Source of the DNA: Lentzea xinjiangensis
Lineage (GTDB): Bacteria > Actinomycetota > Actinomycetes > Mycobacteriales > Pseudonocardiaceae
DNA length: 64,000 nucleotides
Direction of reading: 5' to 3'
Assembly: GCF_900110955.1 (NCBI RefSeq)
Contig: NZ_FOFR01000019.1
Location: 93,903-157,902 of the forward strand
Position 1 is the first letter of the stretch. The number at the start of each line of letters is the position of its first letter. Position numbers and translations under genes: made by a program. Below are positions 38,070 through 50,421 of this stretch, one piece after another. A model generated the notes under the pieces. The model saw only the letters and a program-made list of their open reading frames with translations. It ran no database searches and was not told the origin of the DNA.

Positions 38070-38545
38070 GCACGTTGTCCCTGAGCCGCGACCACCCCTT
38101 GCGGGTGCTGCTGGTGTTCGTCGCGGCCGTCGTCGTGACCGCCCTCGTGGGATCGCTGTTCTCGGTGTCCGCCGGCGACGAGTACCTCGGGCTGCGGCGG
38201 CCGGGGTGGGCACCGCCCGCCTGGCTGTTCGGCCCGGTGTGGACCGCGCTCTACGGGCTGATCGCGCTGTCCGGCTGGCTCGCGTGGCGCAACGGCGCCC
38301 AGCGCGGCGAGCTGGCCCTGTTCGGCGCGCAGCTCGTGCTGAACGCGGCGTGGACGCCGTTGTTCTTCGGGCTCGGCTGGTACGAGGCCGCGTTCGCCGA
38401 GATCATCGTGCTGTGGCTGACCGTCGTCACGCTGATCGTCGTCTTCTCGTGGCGCAGCAAGACCGCCGCGGTGTTGCTGGCGCCCTACTTGGCCTGGGTG
38501 AGCTTCGCGGGCGCCCTCAACATCTCGATCGCCGTCCTCAATTGA
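38066..38545 (+). CDS. TspO/MBR family protein
   Basis: A 159-residue membrane protein with five hydrophobic helices. The TspO pattern is visible: LRRPGWAPPAWLFGPVWTALYGL near residue 45, then NAAWTPLFFGLGWYEAAF. TspO proteins bind porphyrins and other tetrapyrroles and take part in light or oxidative-stress responses. Its place behind a CarH-like MerR gene fits a light/tetrapyrrole theme. It overlaps the small gene upstream by ATGA and converges on the DUF4383 gene with an 8-bp overlap. Confidence 0.9.
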   Translation: MSTLSLSRDHPLRVLLVFVAAVVVTALVGSLFSVSAGDEYLGLRRPGWAPPAWLFGPVWTALYGLIALSGWLAWRNGAQRGELALFGAQLVLNAAWTPLFFGLGWYEAAFAEIIVLWLTVVTLIVVFSWRSKTAAVLLAPYLAWVSFAGALNISIAVLN

Positions 38546-38966
38546 CGGGAGACTTGCTGCGCGAGCGCTCGACCGCGGTGGTCGCGACGCCGAGCAGGAT
38601 CATCACGGCGCCGAGGCCGAGGTGCAGCCAGTTGTCGGCGGTGTTGACGGGCAGGAAGTTCGCGCTGGTGTGCTCGCCGATCGCCGAGCCGTAGACCCAC
38701 AGGAACACGTAGAGGCCACCGCCGACCACCAGGTACGCGCGGGCGAACTGGGACGACCTGGCCGCGAGCAGGCCTGCCGCGCCGAACAGCAGGTGCACGA
38801 GGTTGTGCAGGACCGAGACCGCGAAGAGGCCGAGGAGCAGGGCGCCGGAGTGGCCGGCGAAGCTCAGCTCGTCGTAGTGGGCGGTGATGCCGGGGATGAA
38901 TCCGAGCACGCCGACGAGCAAGAACGCCGCCCCGACCGCCGCCGCCGCTTTTTGTACTGGTCGCAT
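38538..38966 (-). CDS. DUF4383 membrane protein
   Basis: A 142-residue protein with four hydrophobic helices (AAAAVGAAFLLVGVLGFIPG, then LLLGLFAVSVLHNLVHLLFG, and two more). The VLHNLVHLLFGAAGLLAAR segment is the DUF4383 signature. The ATG at 38966 was chosen because homology begins there; earlier in-frame codons add a basic stretch without counterpart. The function is unknown. Confidence 0.85.
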   Translation of the reverse strand: MRPVQKAAAAVGAAFLLVGVLGFIPGITAHYDELSFAGHSGALLLGLFAVSVLHNLVHLLFGAAGLLAARSSQFARAYLVVGGGLYVFLWVYGSAIGEHTSANFLPVNTADNWLHLGLGAVMILLGVATTAVERSRSKSPVN

Positions 38967-39090
38967 ACCGGCGGATACCCGGCGGCGGACGGGATGAACG
39001 TGTGCTTTCAATCGGTTGGAAAACATCGCGCTTTCGGTCAGGGTAGTGCCATCAGCGCAGGTCAGGCGGTTCCGAATTGACCTGCGGCAT

Positions 39091-39171
39091 GGTGGAGACG
39101 GGGCTGTGGAGCCTCGCCCGTCCGTAAAACGGGAGCCTCGCGCGAAGGCGGTTCGACTCCGTCCTCCACCA
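39091..39171 (+). tRNA. Non-canonical tRNA-Tyr-like gene, anticodon GTA
   Basis: An 81-nt cloverleaf. Acceptor GGTGGAG/CTCCACC (7 bp) with discriminator A; T-arm stem GGCGG/CCGTC (one G-U) around loop TTCGACT, directly abutting the acceptor; anticodon stem CCCGT/ACGGG with loop CCGTAAA, giving anticodon GTA; 13-nt variable region; D-arm GGGGC/GCCTC or extended by one pair. CCA is not encoded. Odd points: position 8 is A, position 33 is C not T, and the D-loop lacks A14 and a normal size. It may be a specialised tRNA, a relative of allo-tRNAs, or a decaying gene. The rest of the ~490-bp gap (38967-39460) has no other gene that I can support. Confidence 0.6.
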
Positions 39172-39377
39172 CTCCCGCCGCGGCGGTTCCGACCCCGGCG
39201 ACGACGTCCCGGCGGTCACGGCCTCGGCCCGCATCGGGCTCGAATCCCCGTCGAGCGGGCCCGCACCCCCGGTCGTGAGTTCGGACACGGGCTCAAGCGA
39301 GGCTGTGCCGAAGACCTGGTGGCTTGTTGGTTTCATACAAACCACGCTGCTCAACTCGCTTCGATCTAGCGGTTTTC

Positions 39378-39390
39378 CTACCGGTTAGTA
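39378..39390. promoter_or_regulatory. TetR-like half-palindrome upstream of the carboxylase gene
   Basis: CTACCGGTTAGTA keeps one complete arm of the TACTAACC/GGTTAGTA palindrome bound by several actinobacterial TetR lipid regulators. The other arm is imperfect. It lies about 70 bp before the carboxylase start. Weak evidence, noted because the downstream gene is in lipid metabolism. Confidence 0.25.
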
Positions 39391-39460
39391 GACGAGAGTG
39401 TGTACATCGATTGGGCGGCGACTGCCGCTGAGGTCGTTATGTCCGCGAGGAGCCAAGTCG

Positions 39461-44926
<5,466 letters not shown>

Positions 44927-44940
44927 GGCCGTTCTCGGGG

Positions 44941-44973
44941 GAGGAGCCCGGTCACTCGGTGGCCGGGCTCCTC
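44941..44973 (+). terminator. Terminator after the carboxylase gene
   Basis: GAGGAGCCCGG and CCGGGCTCCTC form a perfect 11-bp stem around an 11-nt loop, 14 bp after the carboxylase stop and followed by TTCGT. It separates the carboxylase gene from the SMR pair. Confidence 0.75.
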
Positions 44974-45031
44974 TTCGTCGGTGTGCGGACGGTCACCACA
45001 GGGGCAGGAGTTTTCTGGTACGGTCGTGCCA

Positions 45032-45346
45032 ATGTACTGGGTCGTACTGGTGGCATCCGGGGTGCTGGAGGCGGTGTGGGCCACGGCGCTCGCGGCTTCG
45101 AAGGGCTTCCGCCGGCCGTGGCCGGTGGTGGTGTTCGTCGTGTCGACGACGTTGAGCGTCGTCGGGCTCGCGTGGGCGATGCGGGGGATCCCGGTCGGCA
45201 CGGCGTACGCGGTGTGGGTCGGCGTGGGGGCCGTGCTCACGGTGCTCGTCGCGGTGGCACGCGGTGAGGAGAAGCTGGGGACCGCCAAGGCGTTGCTGCT
45301 GGTCCTGTTGATCGGCTGCGTCGCGGGCCTGAAGGTGGTGAGCTGA
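45032..45346 (+). CDS. Small multidrug resistance transporter, subunit 1
   Basis: A 104-residue, four-helix SMR protein. The conserved membrane Glu is in SGVLEAVWATAL in helix 1, and the family segment GIPVGTAYAVWVGVGAVLTV is complete. The partner SMR gene overlaps by one base (TGATG), so the two likely form an obligate heterodimer of the EbrAB/YkkCD type that exports cationic compounds or guanidinium. The leader between the upstream terminator and the ATG is 58 bp and shows no riboswitch that I can defend. Confidence 0.9.
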   Translation: MYWVVLVASGVLEAVWATALAASKGFRRPWPVVVFVVSTTLSVVGLAWAMRGIPVGTAYAVWVGVGAVLTVLVAVARGEEKLGTAKALLLVLLIGCVAGLKVVS

Positions 45347-45735
45347 TGCACTGGGGTGTGCTGCTCGTCAGCGCTGTGCTCGAGGCGGTGTGGGCCACCT
45401 CGTTGTCCCAGGGGAACTACGTGGTGTTCCTGCTGGCCGCTGCGGTCAGCATGGCCGGGCTTTCCTTCGCCATGAAGCGGATTCCGGTCGGGACCGCGTA
45501 CGCGGTGTGGGTCGGTGTCGGTGCGGCGCTGACCGTGGCGTGGGCGATGATCACCGGGGAGGAAGCGGTCTCCGCGTGGAAGGTCGTGTTCCTCACCGGG
45601 ATCATCGCCTGCGTCATCGGGCTGCGGTTCCTACGCGAACGTCCAGCGCTGGTTGGCGGTTCCGGCGCAGTCCCAGAGCTGGAGCCTGGTGCCGTCGGCC
45701 GAGCTGGGGCCGGTGGCGTCGAGACACCTCCCTGA
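45346..45735 (+). CDS. Small multidrug resistance transporter, subunit 2, with C-terminal extension
   Basis: A 129-residue SMR protein: SAVLEAVWATSLSQGNY with the membrane Glu, then RIPVGTAYAVWVGVGAALTV. A normal SMR protein would end near residue 96 (VIGLRFL). Here the frame runs on for about 33 residues rich in Pro, Gly and Ala, antisense to the last 105 bp of the chitinase gene. The extension is low in hydrophobicity and probably reflects a lost stop codon rather than a domain. It is co-transcribed with subunit 1. Confidence 0.88.
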   Translation: MHWGVLLVSAVLEAVWATSLSQGNYVVFLLAAAVSMAGLSFAMKRIPVGTAYAVWVGVGAALTVAWAMITGEEAVSAWKVVFLTGIIACVIGLRFLRERPALVGGSGAVPELEPGAVGRAGAGGVETPP

Positions 45736-46962
45736 CGCCGCGTTGCGGAGCTGGCCGTTGGCCTCGGCGGTCCACTGCTGGTTGCCCGCGCCGGTGCAGT
45801 CCCAGAGCTGGGTCACCGCGCCGTTGGCGCTGCCGGACGCGTCGAGGCACTTGCCCAGAGCGCGCAGGGTGTTGCCGTTGCGGGACCACTGCTGGGCGTT
45901 GGTGCCGTTGCAGGTCCAGAGCTGCACCGCGGTGCCGTTGGCCGGGTTCGCGCCCGCCACGTCGACGCACTTGCCGTCGAGGCCGACGAGCGTGCCGCCG
46001 GTGGGCGGAGGGGTGCCGCCGCTCGCGGTCTCCCAGATGGCGTTGAGCAGGCTGGTGCTGCCGGTCGTGTCCTGGGAGAGCTCCCAGTTCATGACCCCGC
46101 CCGCGTTCGCCAACGCCCACTGCGTCTTGCGGCGGATCGTGGGCAGGCCGTTGTAGCAGTTGCCGTTGTAGCAGTCGCGGTTGGCGTTGGCCGGGTCCTG
46201 CGCGACGAGGTCGCGGTAGGAGATGTAGGTCGGCCGGCTGTAGAACGGCACGCCGAGGACCGCCTTGCTCGCGGGCAGGCCGCGGCCCTTCCAGAAGTTG
46301 ACCGCGTTGATCGACCAGTCGTAGTTCGCGTGCGGGCTGCCTCCGTCGTAGGCCATGATGTTCAGCCAGTCGACGATGCCGAACACCGCCGGCTGCACGC
46401 CGTTCGCCGTGGCGCCCTCGGAGATGACGGCGGCGGTGAGCAGCTTGCCCCGGCTGTGGAGCTGGTCGCCGAGCTGGCGCATCAGCAGCGTGTAGTTGTC
46501 GCCCTCGACGCCGGGGTCCGGGTACTCCCAGTCCATGTCGACGCCGTCGAGGTTGTACTGGCTCACGAGGTTGAGCAGGGAGTTGACGAACGTCGTGCGG
46601 CTGTTCGCGTTGGCCGCCAGGATCTCGAAGTTGTCGTCGTTGCCGTCGTTCCAGCCGCCTACCGCGATCGAGACCTTGACGCCGTTCTGGTGGCCGAGGC
46701 TCACCAGCTGCTGGAGCTTGCCGGGGTCCGGCAGGCCTTGGAGCGTGCCGTTGGAGTTCGGCAGCACGAACGAGTAGTTGATGTGCGTGAGCTTGCTGTA
46801 CTGGATGGAGCTGACGTTGCCGGCCCACGACGGCATGTAGCCGACGCTCTTGAACCCGGCGGGGTAGGCGGCCTGCGCGGCAGGCGCCAGAACGGTCAGG
46901 GTCGCCGCGGTTGCGGCCAGCGCTAGGCCGGCGGCACCGAGACGTGCGCGGAATGAACGCAT
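45631..46962 (-). CDS. Secreted GH18 chitinase with ricin-type lectin domain
   Basis: A 443-residue exported enzyme. A signal peptide (MRSFRARLGAAGLALAATA, ending AQAA) precedes a GH18 TIM barrel with the DxxDxDxE motif as DGVDMDWE near residue 139, substrate segment VSIAVGGWN and C-terminal GGVMNWELSQD. A C-terminal R-type lectin domain has three QxW repeats (NAQQWS, NQQWTA, NQRWTF) and binds carbohydrate. It hydrolyses chitin outside the cell. The ATG at 46962 was chosen for the signal peptide. A DasR-like operator 46 bp upstream points to N-acetylglucosamine-responsive control. Confidence 0.93.
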   Translation of the reverse strand: MRSFRARLGAAGLALAATAATLTVLAPAAQAAYPAGFKSVGYMPSWAGNVSSIQYSKLTHINYSFVLPNSNGTLQGLPDPGKLQQLVSLGHQNGVKVSIAVGGWNDGNDDNFEILAANANSRTTFVNSLLNLVSQYNLDGVDMDWEYPDPGVEGDNYTLLMRQLGDQLHSRGKLLTAAVISEGATANGVQPAVFGIVDWLNIMAYDGGSPHANYDWSINAVNFWKGRGLPASKAVLGVPFYSRPTYISYRDLVAQDPANANRDCYNGNCYNGLPTIRRKTQWALANAGGVMNWELSQDTTGSTSLLNAIWETASGGTPPPTGGTLVGLDGKCVDVAGANPANGTAVQLWTCNGTNAQQWSRNGNTLRALGKCLDASGSANGAVTQLWDCTGAGNQQWTAEANGQLRNAASGRCLDATGPSSADGTRLQLWDCAGTANQRWTFA

Positions 46963-47007
46963 TGCAGGGGGTTGCCTTCCACTTCGTCGTACGCCCACCG
47001 CGACGGT

Positions 47008-47023
47008 AGTGGTCTAGACCGAT
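47008..47023. promoter_or_regulatory. DasR-responsive element (dre) of the chitinase gene
   Basis: AGTGGTCTAGACCGAT matches the DasR (GntR family) consensus A-S-TGGTCTAGACCA-S-T in the complete left arm and core, with changes in the last positions. It lies 46 bp before the chitinase start. DasR represses chitinase genes until glucosamine-6-phosphate builds up. Confidence 0.75.
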
Positions 47024-47042
47024 TGTCGGGAGATCGACCGGA

Positions 47043-47062
47043 GACCGGAACTGGTTCCGGTC
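47043..47062 (-). terminator. Hairpin after the SDR gene
   Basis: GACCGGAAC, TG, GTTCCGGTC forms a 9-2-9 inverted repeat 14 bp beyond the SDR stop, between it and the chitinase promoter on the same strand. It probably ends SDR transcripts. A protein-binding role is also possible because it is a compact palindrome. Confidence 0.45.
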
Positions 47063-47076
47063 GACCGGTCCGGCGA

Positions 47077-47814
47077 TCAGCGCAGGTGGGAGGCCCCGTT
47101 CACATCCATGATCGCGCCGCTGGCCCACGTCGCCGCGGGGCTCGCGAGGAAAGCGACCGCGGCGGCGACCTCCTCCGGTTCGGCGACGCGCCCGAACGGG
47201 CTCTGCGCCCGGATCGCCTCACCCTCCGCGCTGTCGAGCAGCTCCGCGACCATCTCCGTGCGCACGAAGCCCGGCGCCACACCGGCGACCGCGATGCCCC
47301 GTGGCGCGAGGGACTGGGCCAGTGACTGGGTCATCGAGTGCAGGCCGGCCTTCGCCGCGCCGTACGCGGGAGCGTCGGGCTCACCCCGGTAGGCGCCGCG
47401 CGAGCCGACGTTGATGATGCGGCCACCCTCGGTCATGTGCCCGGCCGCGTGCCACGTGAGCTCCGCGGGACCGAGCAGGTTGAGCTCGACCGTGCGGCGC
47501 CAGGCCTCCCGCCACTCGGCGAAACCGGTCGTCGCGATCGGGTGGTGGAAGTAGGTGCCCGCGTTGTTGACGAGGACGTCGAGACCGCCGAGCTGCTCGA
47601 CGGTCTCGGTGACGACCTGCTCCGCCTGGCCCGCGCCGAGGTCGCCCTGGACGGTGACGTGCCCGTCGCCGGGCAGGGCGTCCACCACCTGCCGGGCCCT
47701 GGCCGCGTCGGAGCGGTAGTGGACGGCGATCCGGTGCCCGTCCTGCGCGAGGGCGTGAGCGATGGCGGCGCCGATGCCCCGCGAGGCGCCGGTGACGAGT
47801 GCGAGTCGGGTCAT
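47077..47814 (-). CDS. SDR-family oxidoreductase
   Basis: A 245-residue classical short-chain dehydrogenase/reductase. The cofactor motif is TGASRGIG at the start, NNAG near residue 87, and the catalytic YxxxK is in APAYGAAKAG near 150, followed by VAPGFVRTEM. It is closest in style to FabG-like 3-oxoacyl reductases. HYRSDAARA after the second strand suggests NADPH. The physiological substrate is unknown. It lies 7 bp after the kinase gene on the same strand, so they may be co-transcribed. Confidence 0.88.
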   Translation of the reverse strand: MTRLALVTGASRGIGAAIAHALAQDGHRIAVHYRSDAARARQVVDALPGDGHVTVQGDLGAGQAEQVVTETVEQLGGLDVLVNNAGTYFHHPIATTGFAEWREAWRRTVELNLLGPAELTWHAAGHMTEGGRIINVGSRGAYRGEPDAPAYGAAKAGLHSMTQSLAQSLAPRGIAVAGVAPGFVRTEMVAELLDSAEGEAIRAQSPFGRVAEPEEVAAAVAFLASPAATWASGAIMDVNGASHLR

Positions 47815-47821
47815 GCGGGGA

Positions 47822-49693
47822 TCATGCCTGGTTGTCGATCATCCACTTGCCGTTCTGCTGCACGAACGTGTACGTGTGCGTCTCCGTCGAGGCGACGGCC
47901 GAGCCCTGCAGGTACTCCACCGTCACGGTCACGACGTTGTTGCCCTGCGGCGCGAAGTTGGACAGCCGCACCGACGTGTACTGGCTCCAGAACGTCTGGT
48001 AGGTCTGGAAGGTCTGCTGGCGGCCCGCCTTGAACCTGTCGGTGAGCAGCGACCAGCCGGTCTGCAGGTCGCCGGGCATCAACGCGTAGTAGGCGGTGAT
48101 CGCCTCCTGCGCGTTCTGCGGTCCGGCGGGAGGGGGCGGCGGAGCCGGGGTGGGGGTGCTCGTCGCGGGGTTCGTCTGCGACTGCGCCGGGGGCTCGGCC
48201 TGCGGCGACGACTGCGGTGAGGACTGCTGCGACGCCTGGGCCTGCGTCGAGGACTGGGGGTTCGTCCCCGGAGTGGGCGAGCCGCTCGTGGACGGGTTGT
48301 CGTTCGCCTGCGGGTCGTCGCCCTTGGGCCACAGGAAGAACGCGCCGACGCCCACCGCGATCACGAGCAGGACGACCGCGATCGGGACGAGGGGGATCCT
48401 GCGGCGGTCGCGCTCGGGCTCGGCGGGTGGGGGAGTCGGCGGGACGTCCCGCGGAACCGCCGCGGGAACGGGTGCCGGCGCCGCGGTGTCCGCGGGCGGG
48501 GAGGCTGCCTCGGGTGCGGGCTCCTCGACCGTGACCTCGTCGACGGGAGCGAGGACGACGGGTTCGGCGGCGGGTTCAGCGCGTGCGGACTGCTCGGCCG
48601 GCTTCTCCGCCTCGGGCTCGTGCGCCCCTGCCGCGTCTGCCTCCGATTCCGCGGCCTGCTCGGCCGCTCCCGGCTGCGCGGGCGGCGAGGTCAGTCCGGC
48701 GGCCTCGGTCGCGGCGGCGCCCGCGACCAGCCCGGCGGCGGCAGCGGCGGCGGTCCGCTTGGCCTTCTCCTCCGGCTGCGCCTCCTTCGGCAGCTCGACG
48801 GTGGCGGGGATGACCGCGGTCGCCTCGGCGTCCTTCGGCGACTCGTTCACCACGGCGGCCAGCAGGTGGACGGCCTCCTCCATGGTGGGACGGCGTTCGG
48901 GGTTGTTGGACATCAGGCGGAACAGCACCGGGGACAGCAGCGGCCCGGCGTTGGCGGGCGGCATGATCGACCCGCCGGCCACGCGGTGCAGCATCGCGAG
49001 GTTGTTGTCCGCCGTGCCGAACGGCGGCCCGCCCTCGACGGCGTTGTAGAGCGTGGCGCCGAGCGAGAAGACGTCGGAGGGCAGGCCGGCGTCCTCGCCG
49101 CGCGCGACCTCGGGGGAGAAGAAGGCGGGGGTGCCGACCGTGCCGGTCGCGGTGGCGGTGCCGTCGGCGCCGTCCGTGGCGCGAGAGATGCCGAAGTCCG
49201 TGATCTTGACTTCCTGGTCGCCGATCAGCACGTTGCCGGGCTTGACGTCGCGGTGCTGGATGCCGTGGCGGTGCGCGGCGGCGAGGGCGGCGGCGGTGTA
49301 GCACCCGATGCGGGCGACCTCGCGCGGCGGCAGGGTGCCCTGCTCGGCGATGACGGCGGCGAGGCTGCGGGAGGGCAGGTACTCCATGATCAGCCAGGGG
49401 CGGCCGTCCTCCTCCACGACGTCGTAGACGCGGATGGCGTTCGGGTGTTCGAGGCGGGCGGCGAGACGGGCCTCCCGCATGGCCCTGGCTTTCGCGCGCT
49501 CGATCGTGGCCGCGTCGAGGCCGTCCAGCACGAGCAGTTCCTTGGCCGCGACCACGCGGTGGAGCTGCTCGTCGTAGGCCTGCCAGACGACTCCCATCGC
49601 GCCCTGGCCGACCTTCTGCCTCAACCGGTAGCGGCTCGCGATGAGCCTGCTGGTCTCCTCCACGCGTGTGCTCCGTCCCCTTTGATCACTCAC
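47822..49693 (-). CDS. Membrane Ser/Thr protein kinase (PknB-like) with extracellular domain
   Basis: A 623-residue Hanks-type kinase. Domain order: kinase (~25-285) with VGQGAMGVVW, ATP Lys in VVAAKEL, HRDVKPGN, DFG in ITDFGIS and SPE; a ~180-residue Ala/Pro/Glu-rich linker; one membrane helix (IPLVPIAVVLLVIAVGVGAFFLW); a Ser/Gln/Pro-rich spacer; and a ~95-residue extracellular domain (AQEAITAYYALMPGDLQTGWS onwards) that looks NTF2-like rather than PASTA. It would phosphorylate cytoplasmic proteins in response to an outside cue. The GTG at 49693 is favoured; an in-frame upstream start would cross the divergent promoter. Confidence 0.87.
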   Translation of the reverse strand: MSDQRGRSTRVEETSRLIASRYRLRQKVGQGAMGVVWQAYDEQLHRVVAAKELLVLDGLDAATIERAKARAMREARLAARLEHPNAIRVYDVVEEDGRPWLIMEYLPSRSLAAVIAEQGTLPPREVARIGCYTAAALAAAHRHGIQHRDVKPGNVLIGDQEVKITDFGISRATDGADGTATATGTVGTPAFFSPEVARGEDAGLPSDVFSLGATLYNAVEGGPPFGTADNNLAMLHRVAGGSIMPPANAGPLLSPVLFRLMSNNPERRPTMEEAVHLLAAVVNESPKDAEATAVIPATVELPKEAQPEEKAKRTAAAAAAGLVAGAAATEAAGLTSPPAQPGAAEQAAESEADAAGAHEPEAEKPAEQSARAEPAAEPVVLAPVDEVTVEEPAPEAASPPADTAAPAPVPAAVPRDVPPTPPPAEPERDRRRIPLVPIAVVLLVIAVGVGAFFLWPKGDDPQANDNPSTSGSPTPGTNPQSSTQAQASQQSSPQSSPQAEPPAQSQTNPATSTPTPAPPPPPAGPQNAQEAITAYYALMPGDLQTGWSLLTDRFKAGRQQTFQTYQTFWSQYTSVRLSNFAPQGNNVVTVTVEYLQGSAVASTETHTYTFVQQNGKWMIDNQA

Positions 49694-49719
49694 AAGTGTG
49701 ACGGTTCGCGCAATCTCCG

Positions 49720-49755
49720 TTGACTGTAACCCCACTTGGGGGTACATATGGGGTT
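49720..49755 (+). promoter_or_regulatory. Near-consensus leaderless promoter with flanking inverted repeat
   Basis: TTGACT (49720-49725), a 17-bp spacer and TACATA (49743-49748) place the transcription start on the ATG at 49756, so the mRNA is leaderless. AACCCCA (49728-49734) and TGGGGTT (49749-49755) form an exact inverted repeat around the -10 box, suited to binding by a ribbon-helix-helix dimer such as the one encoded downstream. Confidence 0.75.
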
Positions 49756-50421
49756 ATGCCGAAAGTCAACGTGTACCTGCCGGACGACCTGGCGGACGCG
49801 GTCAAGGAGCTCAACCTCCCGGTGTCGGCGATCTGCCAGCGGGCACTGGAGGTGTCGGTGAAACGGCTCGCGTCGGTGCGCGGGCTGACCGTCGCCGACC
49901 TCGACGGGGAGCGCGGCGCCCAGCTCACCCGGCGCCTGCGCGACGTGCTCCGGCTCGCCGCCGGGTCCTCGGTGGCCGTCACCACCGCGGAGCTGGCGCG
50001 GGCGCTCGTCGACGAGGGCGGCAACCTCGCCCTGGACGTGCTGCGCGCGATCGACGTGGACCCGCGGACGCTGAGCTTCCCCTCGCAGGCCGCGCCGGGT
50101 GAGGGGTTCGCGGCCGACGCGGTCAACGCGCTGGAGCTGGCCGTCGTCGAGGCCATCGCGCTGGGCCACAACTACGTGGGGTGCGAGCACCTGCTGCTCG
50201 GGCTCGTGGCGGAGCCGGAGGGCAAGGGGGGCGAGGTGCTGCGCTCGGCCGGCGCGGACCTGAAGGGCACCCGCCGTGCCGTTCAGACGGCGCTGGCCGG
50301 CATCGTGCACCACCAGCGGCAGCAGCAGAACCAGCAGCAGGCGGGGACGGACGCGGCGAAGGTGCTGGAGATGATCATGGCTCGGCTGGACCGGCTGGAG
50401 GAGCGGGCCGGTATCGGCTGA
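49756..50421 (+). CDS. Ribbon-helix-helix protein fused to Clp N-domain
   Basis: A 221-residue protein. The first ~45 residues (MPKVNVYLPDDLADAVKELN) match a CopG/Arc-type ribbon-helix-helix DNA-binding unit. The C-terminal half (FAADAVNALELAVVEAIALG, then VGCEHLLLGLVAEPEG) is a Clp_N repeat as in ClpA/ClpC substrate-adaptor domains, but no AAA+ module follows. It ends in a Gln-rich helical tail. The job is unclear; a DNA-binding protein sensitive to Clp adaptors or a stress regulator are possibilities. A leaderless promoter with an inverted repeat suggests autoregulation. It is divergent from the kinase gene. Confidence 0.8.
   Translation: MPKVNVYLPDDLADAVKELNLPVSAICQRALEVSVKRLASVRGLTVADLDGERGAQLTRRLRDVLRLAAGSSVAVTTAELARALVDEGGNLALDVLRAIDVDPRTLSFPSQAAPGEGFAADAVNALELAVVEAIALGHNYVGCEHLLLGLVAEPEGKGGEVLRSAGADLKGTRRAVQTALAGIVHHQRQQQNQQQAGTDAAKVLEMIMARLDRLEERAGIG

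Noticed and set aside
39091..39171. Interpretation of the tRNA-like gene as selC (selenocysteine tRNA)
   Set aside because: The anticodon is GTA, not TCA, and the acceptor stem is 7 bp because the eighth pair would be an A-C mismatch. Only the T-loop and the possible 6-bp D-stem recall tRNA-Sec.
44974..45031. Possible guanidine-II (mini-ykkC) riboswitch before the SMR genes, because ACGG occurs twice
   Set aside because: Neither ACGG is closed by a stable stem; the flanking bases give mismatches or single wobble pairs. The leader is also too short for the larger ykkC class after the upstream terminator.
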